From JACKAL01 sp964400355 (lineage in GTDB: Bacteria > Bdellovibrionota > Bdellovibrionia > Bdellovibrionales > JAGQZY01): a stretch of DNA of 64,000 nt. Shown one piece after another: positions 52,073-60,447 of this stretch (the first letter of the stretch is position 1; each line of letters starts with the position of its first letter). The stretch is from NCBI GenBank assembly GCA_964400355.1, contig CAYNTO010000002.1, positions 124,001 to 188,000 on the forward strand. The letters run 5' to 3'. The notes beneath the pieces are model-generated. The model was not told the DNA's origin. It made no database searches and saw only the letters and a list, made by a program, of their open reading frames with translations. Made by a program: the position numbers and the translations under genes.

Positions 52073-54640
52073 GTGAGTGATATCGATAAAATGACCAACC
52101 GGTCGAAGGAATACATGCAGGAAGCGGCTCGCGCTGCAGAAACGCAAAAAAATCCAAGTGTGGAGCCGGAGCATCTTTTGCTCGCCGTCGTTAACGACAG
52201 CAGTAGCAACGTAGTAGATATTTTTAATACCCTCAAGGCCGACAAGGCCACCATAGCCAGTGGATTTAAAGCCTATTTGGATCGCCAACCGCAGGTTTCG
52301 GGACAATCGCGAGTGAACGCCAGCCAGCGCCTGGTTCGATTGTTTGATGCCTCTGAAAAAGCGGCAAAAAAAATGGGAGACGAGTACATCTCGCCAGAAC
52401 ATTTCTTTATTGCAGCCTTCGAGGATGACGCGCTCAAATCAGTGCTCATCAAAGGCAAATTGAGTCATGCTGATTTTATCAAGGAGTTTGAAAAAATGCG
52501 TGGAGACGAAAAAATTACGACCGAGGATGGCGATAGCCAACTCAATGCTCTTAAAAAATACGCGCGCGATCTTACCGAGCTCGCTGCGCAAGGTAAGCTT
52601 GACCCGGTGATTGGTCGCGACTCCGAAATCCGTCGCACCATTCAGGTGCTAGCGCGCCGTAAAAAGAACAACCCTGTTCTTATTGGCGACCCTGGTGTAG
52701 GTAAGACAGCCATTGCCGAAGGCCTGGCCGACAGGATCATGAAACGCGATGTGCCCGAAGTGTTATTTGATAAAAAAATATTAAGCCTCGACATGGGAGC
52801 GCTCATTGCCGGTGCTAAGTACCGTGGAGAGTTCGAAGAGCGCCTCAAAGCGGTGATCAAAGATGTGTCTAAAAGTAATGGGCAAGTTATTTTGTTCATT
52901 GATGAACTGCACACCTTAGTGGGCGCTGGAAAAGGCGATGGCGCGATGGACGCTGGCCAGCTTTTAAAGCCAGCTCTTGCTCGCGGTGAGCTGCGCTGTA
53001 TCGGTGCCACTACCTTGGACGAATACCGCGAGTACATCGAAAAAGACAAAGCGCTGGAGCGGCGTTTTCAAACAGTGTTGGTGGATGAGCCTACTGTCGA
53101 AGACACCATAACAATATTGCGCGGACTCAAAAACAAATATGAGGTCCACCATGGAGTGCGCATTACCGATGATGCGTTGATTGCGGCGGCAAAGCTTTCG
53201 AACCGCTATATCACAAATCGCTTTTTACCAGACAAAGCTATCGACTTGATTGACGAGGCCGCAAGTAAACTCAGTATTGAGATCAACAGCGTGCCGGTGT
53301 CGATCGATGAGCTCAACCGTAAAATTTTGCAACTCCAGATTGAGCGCAATGCGGTCACTCAGGAGAAAAAAGACGACAAGCGTTTGGGAGAAATCGAATC
53401 CACCTTGTCGGATCTGCAAAGCCAGGTGAAAGTTCTCGATAAGCAGTGGAACGAGGAAAAAGGAGAAATCCTTTCCTTGCGCGAAACCAAGCGCAAACTC
53501 GAAGGTATTCGCAGCGAGATCGAGGTGGCCGAGCGCGAAGGCAATTTGGAAAAGGCCGCGCGCTTGAAGTACGGCGATCTGCCAAATTTAGAAAAGAAGA
53601 TGAAAGAACTCTCCGATCGCGCTGAATCGGCTGCTCACGACGGCAAGCAGATGTTGCGCGAAGAAGTGAGTCCCGAGGTCATTGCAGAAGTGGTGGCCAA
53701 GTGGACGGGCATACCGGTAGAAAAAATGGTGCAAACCGAAACGCAGAAACTCCTCAAGATGGAAGAGTTTTTGGAAAAACGCGTGATTGGTCAGCGCGAG
53801 GCGCTCACGGTTGTCTCGGATGCCATTCGCCGTGCTCGAGCAGAAATCGCCGACCCGGATCGTCCGATCGGTACTTTTTTGTTTTTAGGTCCCACCGGCG
53901 TGGGTAAAACCGAAACCGTCAAGGCGCTCGCCGAATTTATGTTCGATAGCGAAGAAAATATTATTCGCATCGATATGAGTGAGTACATGGAAAAGCATTC
54001 CGTATCGCGTCTCATCGGAGCGCCTCCAGGATATGTGGGCTACGATGAGGGCGGTCAGCTCACCGAGCAGGTGCGCCGCAAACAGTACAGCGTGGTGCTA
54101 CTCGATGAGGTGGAAAAAGCCCATCCCGACGTGTTCAACGTGCTGCTGCAGGTTTTCGACGAAGGCCGGTTGACAGATGGGCAGGGTAGAACCGTGGATT
54201 TTAAAAACACGGTTATCGTTATGACTTCGAATGTGGGCTCTGAGCACATTATGGATGATTCATTGAACGATGCGGAACGAGAGTCGCGCATCAAGAACCT
54301 TTTGAATCGCCACTTTAAGCCGGAGTTTCTAAACCGTATTGATGACATAATTACGTTCAAGCAACTTGGCAAAGAACAGCTCGCCAACATCGTAAAAATC
54401 CAGGTCGACAAAGTGATCGGACGCCTTAAAGACAAAAAGATCACACTCAATCTGGACGATAAGGCTTTGGAATTTTTGGCAGAAAAAGGATACGACCCGG
54501 TCTTCGGAGCACGCCCGCTCAAGCGCGCCGTGCAAGACTACCTTCTCAATCCACTCTCCAAAAAAATCCTCGGCGGCGAACTCATCAACGGCTCCACCGC
54601 CAAGGTCTCCGTCAAAGACGGCGCCCTCACCTTCAAATAG
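52073..54640 (+). CDS. clpB: ATP-dependent disaggregase ClpB
   Basis: 855 residues from GTG 52073 with a GGAG site. N-terminal domain (two Clp-N repeats, about 1-150), NBD1 with Walker A GDPGVGKTA (about 205), arginine/sensor region GATTLDEYREYIEKD, the coiled-coil M domain (about 405-530), and NBD2 with Walker A GPTGVGKTE (about 605), GAPPGYVGYDEGG pore loop and the C-terminal sensor-2 region GARPLKRAVQDY. ClpB rescues aggregated proteins with DnaK. The N domain is of normal length. Followed at once by GTGCC repeat copy C and a terminator. Confidence 0.97.
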   Translation: MSDIDKMTNRSKEYMQEAARAAETQKNPSVEPEHLLLAVVNDSSSNVVDIFNTLKADKATIASGFKAYLDRQPQVSGQSRVNASQRLVRLFDASEKAAKKMGDEYISPEHFFIAAFEDDALKSVLIKGKLSHADFIKEFEKMRGDEKITTEDGDSQLNALKKYARDLTELAAQGKLDPVIGRDSEIRRTIQVLARRKKNNPVLIGDPGVGKTAIAEGLADRIMKRDVPEVLFDKKILSLDMGALIAGAKYRGEFEERLKAVIKDVSKSNGQVILFIDELHTLVGAGKGDGAMDAGQLLKPALARGELRCIGATTLDEYREYIEKDKALERRFQTVLVDEPTVEDTITILRGLKNKYEVHHGVRITDDALIAAAKLSNRYITNRFLPDKAIDLIDEAASKLSIEINSVPVSIDELNRKILQLQIERNAVTQEKKDDKRLGEIESTLSDLQSQVKVLDKQWNEEKGEILSLRETKRKLEGIRSEIEVAEREGNLEKAARLKYGDLPNLEKKMKELSDRAESAAHDGKQMLREEVSPEVIAEVVAKWTGIPVEKMVQTETQKLLKMEEFLEKRVIGQREALTVVSDAIRRARAEIADPDRPIGTFLFLGPTGVGKTETVKALAEFMFDSEENIIRIDMSEYMEKHSVSRLIGAPPGYVGYDEGGQLTEQVRRKQYSVVLLDEVEKAHPDVFNVLLQVFDEGRLTDGQGRTVDFKNTVIVMTSNVGSEHIMDDSLNDAERESRIKNLLNRHFKPEFLNRIDDIITFKQLGKEQLANIVKIQVDKVIGRLKDKKITLNLDDKALEFLAEKGYDPVFGARPLKRAVQDYLLNPLSKKILGGELINGSTAKVSVKDGALTFK

Positions 54641-54673
54641 GTGCCTGGCACCTTTTAGGCTAGCAACGCATCT
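54640..54673 (+). repeat. GTGCC palindromic intergenic repeat, copy C
   Basis: GGTGCCTGGCACCTTTTAG starts with the last base of the clpB TAG stop and continues GCTAGCAACGCATC. The palindrome GGTGCC-T-GGCACC is perfect. It shares both core and 3' flank with copy A. Confidence 0.8.
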
Positions 54674-54685
54674 ATCCGGCAAAAT

Positions 54686-54717
54686 AAAAAGGCTCAAGAG
54701 AAATCTTGAGCCTTTTT
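54686..54717. terminator. bidirectional intrinsic terminator between clpB and the convergent small gene
   Basis: AAAAAGGCTCAAGA pairs with TCTTGAGCCTTTTT across a GAAA tetraloop (54686-54717). T-runs occur on both strands, so it serves clpB and the leftward gene ending at 54755. Confidence 0.92.
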
Positions 54718-54754
54718 ATTTATAACCGAGTGCCGGTTTTGGTGCGGGAAAATG

Positions 54755-55081
54755 CTAATCTTTTTTATATTTATTCTCTGAACCGGTAGGAATGTAGATA
54801 TCTTTATCCTTTAAACACGAATCGTATCCGGCGTCTCCTTTTTTGTACTCAACACCGGCTTCCGATTTACAAGACTCCGTAAAAGAAATAGCAGAATTTT
54901 GTTTTTCTAGTTTAATGCCTTTTAAATTTTGAGAACTGAGCGAGCCTTCGCTACCGGGCATATCTTTTCGAAAGCGCAACGACTGCTCTTCAACAGAGGG
55001 TTTTCCTTTTTTAGCTTTTTTTGGTTCTGCGTCCTTGGCCATCGCACTCATCGCCAGAATCACACACACTATAAGTTTCAT
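54755..55081 (-). CDS. small secreted protein of unknown function
   Basis: 108 residues with a signal peptide (MKLIVCVILAMSAMA). The mature part is Lys-rich (KDAEPKKAKKGKPSVEE), then SLRFRKDMPGSEGSLSSQNL and KGIKLEKQNSAISFTESC, with two Cys (ESCKSEA, DSCLKDK) that could form a disulfide. No family known to me. It lies 8 bp after the FkbM gene on the same strand. Confidence 0.55.
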   Translation of the reverse strand: MKLIVCVILAMSAMAKDAEPKKAKKGKPSVEEQSLRFRKDMPGSEGSLSSQNLKGIKLEKQNSAISFTESCKSEAGVEYKKGDAGYDSCLKDKDIYIPTGSENKYKKD

Positions 55082-55089
55082 AATTGCTC

Positions 55090-55803
55090 CTAAGTTCGTT
55101 TAAATACGGCAGTGGGATTGTACCATGCAATCAGAGCGTAGCCTTTTTCCACGAGAAATCCATACAATTTTGATGAGGTCAGCTCTTCAATTCTTCCCGC
55201 GTACTGTTCGACCATTACGACTTGTGGGTAGTACTCAGACCAATCGAGAGATTGCAAGACCTGGAAGTCCCAGCCTTCCACATCTACGCTCAACACCTCA
55301 AAGCTTTTTGGAAAATCCTTTTCCGCGCGCAGAATTTCGTCAAGCGTTTTGGGAATCAGTTCGCGGTCAAAGAGAGGTTCACCTTTTTGAGACCTGACGG
55401 CATCCGCTTGTGCCGCGTGCACCGTATTTTCTGAATCTGTTCCCCATACAGTTAATCGCACCGGCGCGTGAGAATCGGAAACAGCGTACTCACGGTTGGC
55501 ATCGCGGGGGCGTAGAATATTAAACAGATCCATCGAGCCGGGAGTGGCATCCACATTTACTCCGCGCCAACCTTTTTTATAAAGGAGGTAGGTGTTCGAA
55601 AATTGGCGGGGGTGGTAAGCGCCCACATCGACATAGGTGCCACTGGTTCTGTGTTTAAAATGTTCGAGCAAAAACCGATCTTCACCAAACTGGGAGTAGG
55701 TGGGGTGCTTGTAGGAGTAGACCACGTCGATGAGCTTTTTGAGCTTGGTAAAACCTTTTCGACCAAGAATACTTTTAAGAAGTGAAGAGAGTTGAGACGT
55801 CAT
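55090..55803 (-). CDS. FkbM-family methyltransferase
   Basis: 237 residues, no signal peptide. The SAM-binding motif I is GTYVDVGAYHPRQFSNTYLL (about 54-73), followed by GWRGVNVDATPGS (motif II acid) and the FkbM end block EVLSVDVEGWDFQVLQSLDW. FkbM enzymes methylate hydroxyls on sugars or polyketides; in Gram-negative bacteria they often modify LPS or capsule sugars. The acceptor cannot be read from the sequence. It lies divergent from the riboflavin operon. Confidence 0.8.
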   Translation of the reverse strand: MTSQLSSLLKSILGRKGFTKLKKLIDVVYSYKHPTYSQFGEDRFLLEHFKHRTSGTYVDVGAYHPRQFSNTYLLYKKGWRGVNVDATPGSMDLFNILRPRDANREYAVSDSHAPVRLTVWGTDSENTVHAAQADAVRSQKGEPLFDRELIPKTLDEILRAEKDFPKSFEVLSVDVEGWDFQVLQSLDWSEYYPQVVMVEQYAGRIEELTSSKLYGFLVEKGYALIAWYNPTAVFKRT

Positions 55804-55878
55804 TCGGGCAATCTAAAATGTCTAGCGATGTGAGTCTACACTGGCGGGGGACGGTGGTTTTACCGAAAACGCCCCGAA

Positions 55879-55897
55879 CAATATGTGTAACATATTG
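55879..55897. promoter_or_regulatory. operator-like palindrome upstream of the rib operon
   Basis: CAATATGT-GTA-ACATATTG has 8-bp perfect arms with a 3-bp centre. It lies between the divergent FkbM and ribE genes, about 32 bp upstream of the predicted ribE -35 box. Size and symmetry suit a dimeric regulator; none is identified. Confidence 0.5.
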
Positions 55898-55928
55898 ATT
55901 TCACTCAATTAATCTATTCCCCACCTAC

Positions 55929-55957
55929 TTGACATTGCGAATCAGAATCGGTACTTT
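55929..55957 (+). promoter_or_regulatory. sigma-70-type promoter of the rib operon
   Basis: TTGACA (55929-55934), a 17-bp spacer and TACTTT (55952-55957), with the ribE GTG start 32 bp downstream. The leader is too short for an FMN riboswitch, and none was recognised. Confidence 0.55.
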
Positions 55958-55989
55958 CACCGCCAACAGCCCCATATCAAAGGATATTC

Positions 55990-56592
55990 GTGTTTTCGGG
56001 AATTGTAGAGGCCGTCAGCGCCGTCAAAAATGTACAAACCAATGGCAACAATATTCGTGTCGTCGTCGAGCGTCCTTCCACATTCTCAGATATTCGCGGC
56101 GGTGATAGCATTGCTACCAACGGCGTGTGCCTTACGGTTGAACACTTCACAGCCGATGACATGACCTTCAGTCTCGGCGAAGAAACTCTCAAGGTCACGG
56201 GTTGGACAGAACATTTCCTCAAAGAAATTCCACTCAATCTCGAGCGCTCCTTGCGCATGGGCGATCGTATGCATGGCCACTGGGTGAGCGGACATGTGGA
56301 CACCGTGGGAACAATCACGCGCAAAGATTTGGGTGAGAGCGTACTCCTCGATGTGACGATTCCAAATCTGGATCATCGCTATGTGTGGCACAAAGGTTGT
56401 GTGGCCATCAACGGAGTGAGTCTTACTATCAATTCCATCAACGGCAATACTATTTCCTTTTGTTTGATTCCGGAAACCATGGAACGCACTAATTTTAAAA
56501 ATTTGACCATCAACTCCGCCGTTAACATCGAGTACGACTACTGGGCGAAGGCATTTGTAAACTATCAGGAAGCTCGGGAGAAACGCACATGA
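55990..56592 (+). CDS. ribE: riboflavin synthase alpha chain
   Basis: 200 residues from GTG 55990 after an AAAGGA site, giving the canonical MFSGIVEAV start. Two lumazine-binding repeats: GDSIATNGVCLTVEHF with SLGEETLKVTGW in the first, and GCVAINGVSLTINSINGN with FCLIPETMERTNF in the second. It converts two lumazine molecules to riboflavin. First gene of ribE-ribBA-ribH; 4-bp overlap with ribBA. Confidence 0.95.
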   Translation: MFSGIVEAVSAVKNVQTNGNNIRVVVERPSTFSDIRGGDSIATNGVCLTVEHFTADDMTFSLGEETLKVTGWTEHFLKEIPLNLERSLRMGDRMHGHWVSGHVDTVGTITRKDLGESVLLDVTIPNLDHRYVWHKGCVAINGVSLTINSINGNTISFCLIPETMERTNFKNLTINSAVNIEYDYWAKAFVNYQEAREKRT

Positions 56593-57740
56593 GTTTAAAT
56601 TCCATTCAAGAAATTATCGACGACATTCGCAATGGCAAGATGGTCATATTGATCGACGACGAAGATCGTGAGAACGAGGGCGATGTGATTCTTGCCGCAG
56701 ATTTCATTACTCCGACGGCAATCAACTTTATGGCCACTCATGCGCGCGGATTAATTTGTTTAGCACTTGAGCCCAAACAGATCGATCGCTTAGGCCTTCC
56801 GCTGATGGTGGGAGATGACCGCAATCACTCGCCCAACAAAACCGCGTTTACAGTGAGCATTGAGGCCGCCAAAGGAGTGTCCACTGGAATCTCGGCAGCC
56901 GATCGCGCTCACACTATCCGTGTCGCCTCAAACCCACGCGCCACGGCTCAAGATATCATTATGCCAGGACACATTTTCCCGATCCGCGCTCAAGCGGGTG
57001 GGGTACTCAAGCGCGCTGGGCACACCGAAGCCAGTGTGGACCTCGCGCGACTCGCAGGCTTAAATTCTTCTGCTGTGATCTGCGAAGTGATCAAGCCTGA
57101 TGGCTCTATGGCACGCCTTTCCGACCTCATGGAGTTTTCTAAAGAGCACAACATCAAAATCGGCACGATTGAGGATCTGATTCGCTACCGTTTAGAAAAC
57201 GAAACTCTCATCGAAGAAGTTGCAAAATCCAATATCGAAAACGCCCATGGCCTGTTCACAATGCGCGTGTTCAAAAATTTGCTGGATAACTCGCAAAGTG
57301 TTGTGTTGCAAAAAGGCGATATTAAGCCCGACCAGGCCACACTTGTCCGCGTCCATGTGGAAAATATTCTTTCTGATGTTTTCAATAGCAGTGCTCACGC
57401 GTCGGCGTTGCCATTGCATTCAGCACTCGAAGCGCTTGGCAAATGCGACTGCGGCGTTCTCGTCTATCTGCGCAAGGAGGGACAAAGTTCTGTGCTCTCA
57501 CATGAGGCGAGCAAATCACCAGCAGAACCTCAAGCTCGCGCGAAAATGGATCCACGCGAATACGGCATTGGTGCACAAATTCTACACCATCTCGGCGTTC
57601 GAAAAATTCACTTGTTGGCCCATCAGTCTGTCTCTAAAGTTGTAGGTATCAAAGGTTTTGGATTGGAAATAGAAAAGGTGATATCTCTGGACGGCAACGC
57701 CACCGGTGAGGAACCCTTCTTGTCGGCATTCCGCCATTAA
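56589..57740 (+). CDS. ribBA: DHBP synthase with degenerate GTP cyclohydrolase II domain (RibBA-like)
   Basis: 383 residues. The N-terminal DHBP synthase half (about 1-200) has the metal-binding DDEDRENEG (23-31), ATHARGLICLAL, GDDRNHSPNKTAFTVSIE and RAGHTEASVDLARLAG, so it should make 3,4-dihydroxybutanone-4-phosphate. The C-terminal GTP cyclohydrolase II-like half (about 205-383) keeps REYGIGAQILHHLGVRKIHL, but the zinc-binding Cys block (normally ...C.TGD.FGS.RCDCG) is not conserved; only CDCGV remains later. Ring opening of GTP is therefore unlikely from this domain. Confidence 0.88.
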   Translation: MSLNSIQEIIDDIRNGKMVILIDDEDRENEGDVILAADFITPTAINFMATHARGLICLALEPKQIDRLGLPLMVGDDRNHSPNKTAFTVSIEAAKGVSTGISAADRAHTIRVASNPRATAQDIIMPGHIFPIRAQAGGVLKRAGHTEASVDLARLAGLNSSAVICEVIKPDGSMARLSDLMEFSKEHNIKIGTIEDLIRYRLENETLIEEVAKSNIENAHGLFTMRVFKNLLDNSQSVVLQKGDIKPDQATLVRVHVENILSDVFNSSAHASALPLHSALEALGKCDCGVLVYLRKEGQSSVLSHEASKSPAEPQARAKMDPREYGIGAQILHHLGVRKIHLLAHQSVSKVVGIKGFGLEIEKVISLDGNATGEEPFLSAFRH

Positions 57741-57753
57741 TTGAGGATTGTTC

Positions 57754-58221
57754 ATGATTAAAGGAAAATTAGAAGACATTCAAGCCTCCGGCAGTGAATT
57801 TGTTGTGGGCATAGTCACTTCGCGATTCAATGAAGAAATCACGTCCAAGTTACGCAGTGGAGCGCTTCAGGTTCTTAATGACTTCGATGTGAACTATTTT
57901 GACGTAGAGGTTCCCGGCGCAGTGGAGATTCCGCTCGCTGCGAAATGGCTCATCGAACTCAAAAAATGTGATGCTGTGATCGCACTCGGTTGTGTTATTC
58001 GCGGCGAGACTTCGCATTTTGATTTTGTGTGTAACTCTGTGGAGCGCGGCTGTTCCGAGCTCCAATTGGAGTATGATTTACCTGTGGTATTTGGAGTTCT
58101 CACCACGGAAGACGGCTTTCAGGCCGAAGAGCGCGCTGGTGGATCTAAAGGCAATAAAGGCAAAGAAGCCGCCTTTGTGGCTTTGGAGATGTTGTCGTTG
58201 CGCCAACAGATGGAGAACTAA
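57754..58221 (+). CDS. ribH: 6,7-dimethyl-8-ribityllumazine synthase
   Basis: 155 residues from ATG 57754 with TTGAGGA upstream. Family blocks: VGIVTSRFNEEITSKL, DYFDVEVPGAVEIPLAA-type segment (FDVEVPGAVEIPLAAKW), CDAVIALGCVIRGETSHFDF and PVVFGVLTTEDGFQAEERAG (with the catalytic His in the RGETSHF block). It joins the butanone phosphate with the ribitylaminopyrimidine. nusB, often next, is absent. Confidence 0.95.
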   Translation: MIKGKLEDIQASGSEFVVGIVTSRFNEEITSKLRSGALQVLNDFDVNYFDVEVPGAVEIPLAAKWLIELKKCDAVIALGCVIRGETSHFDFVCNSVERGCSELQLEYDLPVVFGVLTTEDGFQAEERAGGSKGNKGKEAAFVALEMLSLRQQMEN

Positions 58222-58242
58222 TTTCTCCGAGATGGAGCATTC

Positions 58243-60447
58243 TTGAAAACCGCTGCAGAACAAGGCAAACGCAAAAAAGAAACGCTGATCATATTTGGTT
58301 TGTGTTTCCTATTCCTATTCGTCGCGTGGTTCGAATTTCGTGTTTTTAATGCGTCTAAAGAATTGCCTTTTGAATACTCCATTTTCTTTTTTGGTTTGGT
58401 CAATTTTAACCTGATACTTTTGCTTCTTTTATTTTTCCTCATTTTCCGAAACCTGTTTAAAGCATTCATAGAAAAACGGCGTGGAATAGCGGGAAGTTCT
58501 CTCAGGTCTCGGTTAGTTCTCACATTTTTTATTTTTTCTGCGGTTCCGACAATACTCATGTTTTTTGTGGCGGTCATTTACGTCAATAGCAGTTTCGACA
58601 AGTGGTTTAGTGAAAAGATATCTGATGCTATGAAGAGCGCCCTAGAAGTAACGACGCACTTTTACATGGATCAAAAGAAAAACAATTTTTTCGCGGCGCA
58701 CATGATTGCGCAAAAATTGCGCTCCGCCACCACCAAGGAAGAAGTAGAATCGATCCTCAAACAGCAGCGCCAGGTCTACCGCCTGGATGCCGCTGAGTAC
58801 TACTCGGATCTACTTGAAGGGCGCACGTTGGTGATGTCGGGAGACCAAACGATTCCCGAGGTTCCGCGCGCCACTGTCGAGTTTCTAGAGCGTGGCCTCA
58901 AAGAGAAGAGCGAGGCTAGTACGGTCCATCAGCACACCAAGGGCAACTTGGTGCGTGCCATGGTTCCGGTGAAAGGCCGCAATGGGGTGGTGATCGTGTC
59001 CAGTTATGTGCCGTTGGGCCTGCTCCAGAAAATGGACACCATTGGCTCACTCTATGAGGATCTCAAGGGCAGTGGTAAGCCACTTCAGTTTCCTCTCAAA
59101 TCGATTTATATCGTGGTTCTACTGCTGATGACTTTAGTGATTTTGTTTTGTGCCACTTGGTTTGGTTTTTATATGGCAAAACACCTTTCCGAAGCTCTGT
59201 CGGTTTTAGGTTTGGCGACCCGCAGGGTCGCTCAGGGTGATTACCAGCCTGTGCGTTTAGTGAATGCAGAAACAGAGGTGCTCGAACTGGCGGAAAACTT
59301 TAATACCATGGTCGGCCAGCTTGCAAGCTCGAGAAAAGAGCTCAATGACGCTAATGAAAATCTGCAGACGACTTTGCATAGGCTCGATGAGCGCTCTCAG
59401 TATATTCAGGTTGTTCTCTCCAACGTTAGCACTGGAGTGATTTCGCTCGACGATAAAGACGAAATCACAACCATCAACGATCGTGCGGCAGCTCTTTTTC
59501 ATGTAGAGAGCAAAATGTATTTGGGATCCAATCTGAAAGACGTCATCGGTGAAAAGTTCTACCGACTTTACCGCCAAATGGTGCTCAATATGAGCCAGTA
59601 TGGTTTAGGAAAGATGACCCGCCAGTTACAAATGGAAATTGCCGATGCCTCATTTCCTTGTTTATTTACCATTTCTCGCTTGCAAGACACCGATGGGAAC
59701 GATGTGGGCACTGTGATTGGATTCGATGATCTCACCGACGTTTTCAACGCGCAAAAAATTGAAGCGTGGAAAGAAGTGGCGCGACGTATTGCCCACGAGA
59801 TCAAGAATCCACTCACTCCAATCAAACTTTCTGCCCAGCGACTCCAACGCAAATTTTCTGCATCGATCACTGACGAAGCTTTTAAGGCGTGTACCGACAT
59901 GATTATCCAGCAGGCCGATGAGATGAAGCGCCTGGTGAACGAGTTCTCGGAGTATGCACGTTTGCCGCAGCTCCAGAAGCAGCAATCCGATATGAACGAA
60001 CTGATTAAGAACGTGAGCGCCATCTACAGCGAAGGGTACAAAAATGTACAGTTCATTACCGAATTTGATCAGAAGCTCACGCCCTTTTTATTCGACAATG
60101 ATCAGATCAAACGTGTCCTGATCAATTTGGTGGAAAACGCACTGGCCGCACTGGCCGATGTCGGTGATCCTAAAATTACGTTTACCACTAAGGCCGATTC
60201 TTTGCGGCAAACAGTGAGTGTCGTTGTCGCCGACAATGGTATTGGTGTGAGTGACGGAAACTTTGCTAAATTGTTTGAACCCTACTACAGCACGAAACCC
60301 TCGGGATCGGGTCTCGGGCTTGCAATTGTAAATAAAATCATTCAAGATCACGGCGGTATCATACAGGCGTTTGCCACAAATGGCGGTGGACTGTCGTTTA
60401 AGATCGATCTCCCTTATTCCACCGCAGAAAAGAGTACACATGTCTGA
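58243..60447 (+). CDS. NtrY-like membrane sensor histidine kinase
   Basis: 734 residues from TTG 58243 after a GGAG site. Several N-terminal membrane helices (LIIFGLCFLFLFVAWFEF, FFFGLVNFNLILLLLLFFLI, RLVLTFFIFSAVPTILMFFV), a periplasmic sensor region (about 125-280), another helix (SIYIVVLLLMTLVILFC), HAMP (about 315-370), PAS (about 385-490), HisKA with the phospho-His at about 518 in RIAHEIKNPLTPIKLSAQRL, and a complete HATPase (NLVENALAAL, DNGIGVS, GSGLGLAIV). The PLTPIKLSAQRL pattern is that of NtrY. The signal is unknown. It overlaps the partner regulator by 8 bp. Confidence 0.88.
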   Translation: MKTAAEQGKRKKETLIIFGLCFLFLFVAWFEFRVFNASKELPFEYSIFFFGLVNFNLILLLLLFFLIFRNLFKAFIEKRRGIAGSSLRSRLVLTFFIFSAVPTILMFFVAVIYVNSSFDKWFSEKISDAMKSALEVTTHFYMDQKKNNFFAAHMIAQKLRSATTKEEVESILKQQRQVYRLDAAEYYSDLLEGRTLVMSGDQTIPEVPRATVEFLERGLKEKSEASTVHQHTKGNLVRAMVPVKGRNGVVIVSSYVPLGLLQKMDTIGSLYEDLKGSGKPLQFPLKSIYIVVLLLMTLVILFCATWFGFYMAKHLSEALSVLGLATRRVAQGDYQPVRLVNAETEVLELAENFNTMVGQLASSRKELNDANENLQTTLHRLDERSQYIQVVLSNVSTGVISLDDKDEITTINDRAAALFHVESKMYLGSNLKDVIGEKFYRLYRQMVLNMSQYGLGKMTRQLQMEIADASFPCLFTISRLQDTDGNDVGTVIGFDDLTDVFNAQKIEAWKEVARRIAHEIKNPLTPIKLSAQRLQRKFSASITDEAFKACTDMIIQQADEMKRLVNEFSEYARLPQLQKQQSDMNELIKNVSAIYSEGYKNVQFITEFDQKLTPFLFDNDQIKRVLINLVENALAALADVGDPKITFTTKADSLRQTVSVVVADNGIGVSDGNFAKLFEPYYSTKPSGSGLGLAIVNKIIQDHGGIIQAFATNGGGLSFKIDLPYSTAEKSTHV

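Noticed and set aside
52642..53049. 135-codon reverse frame inside clpB
   Set aside because: Antisense shadow of the conserved NBD1 region, no independent evidence.
55804..55989. FMN riboswitch before ribE
   Set aside because: None of the conserved RFN elements seen, and the predicted transcript leader is too short.
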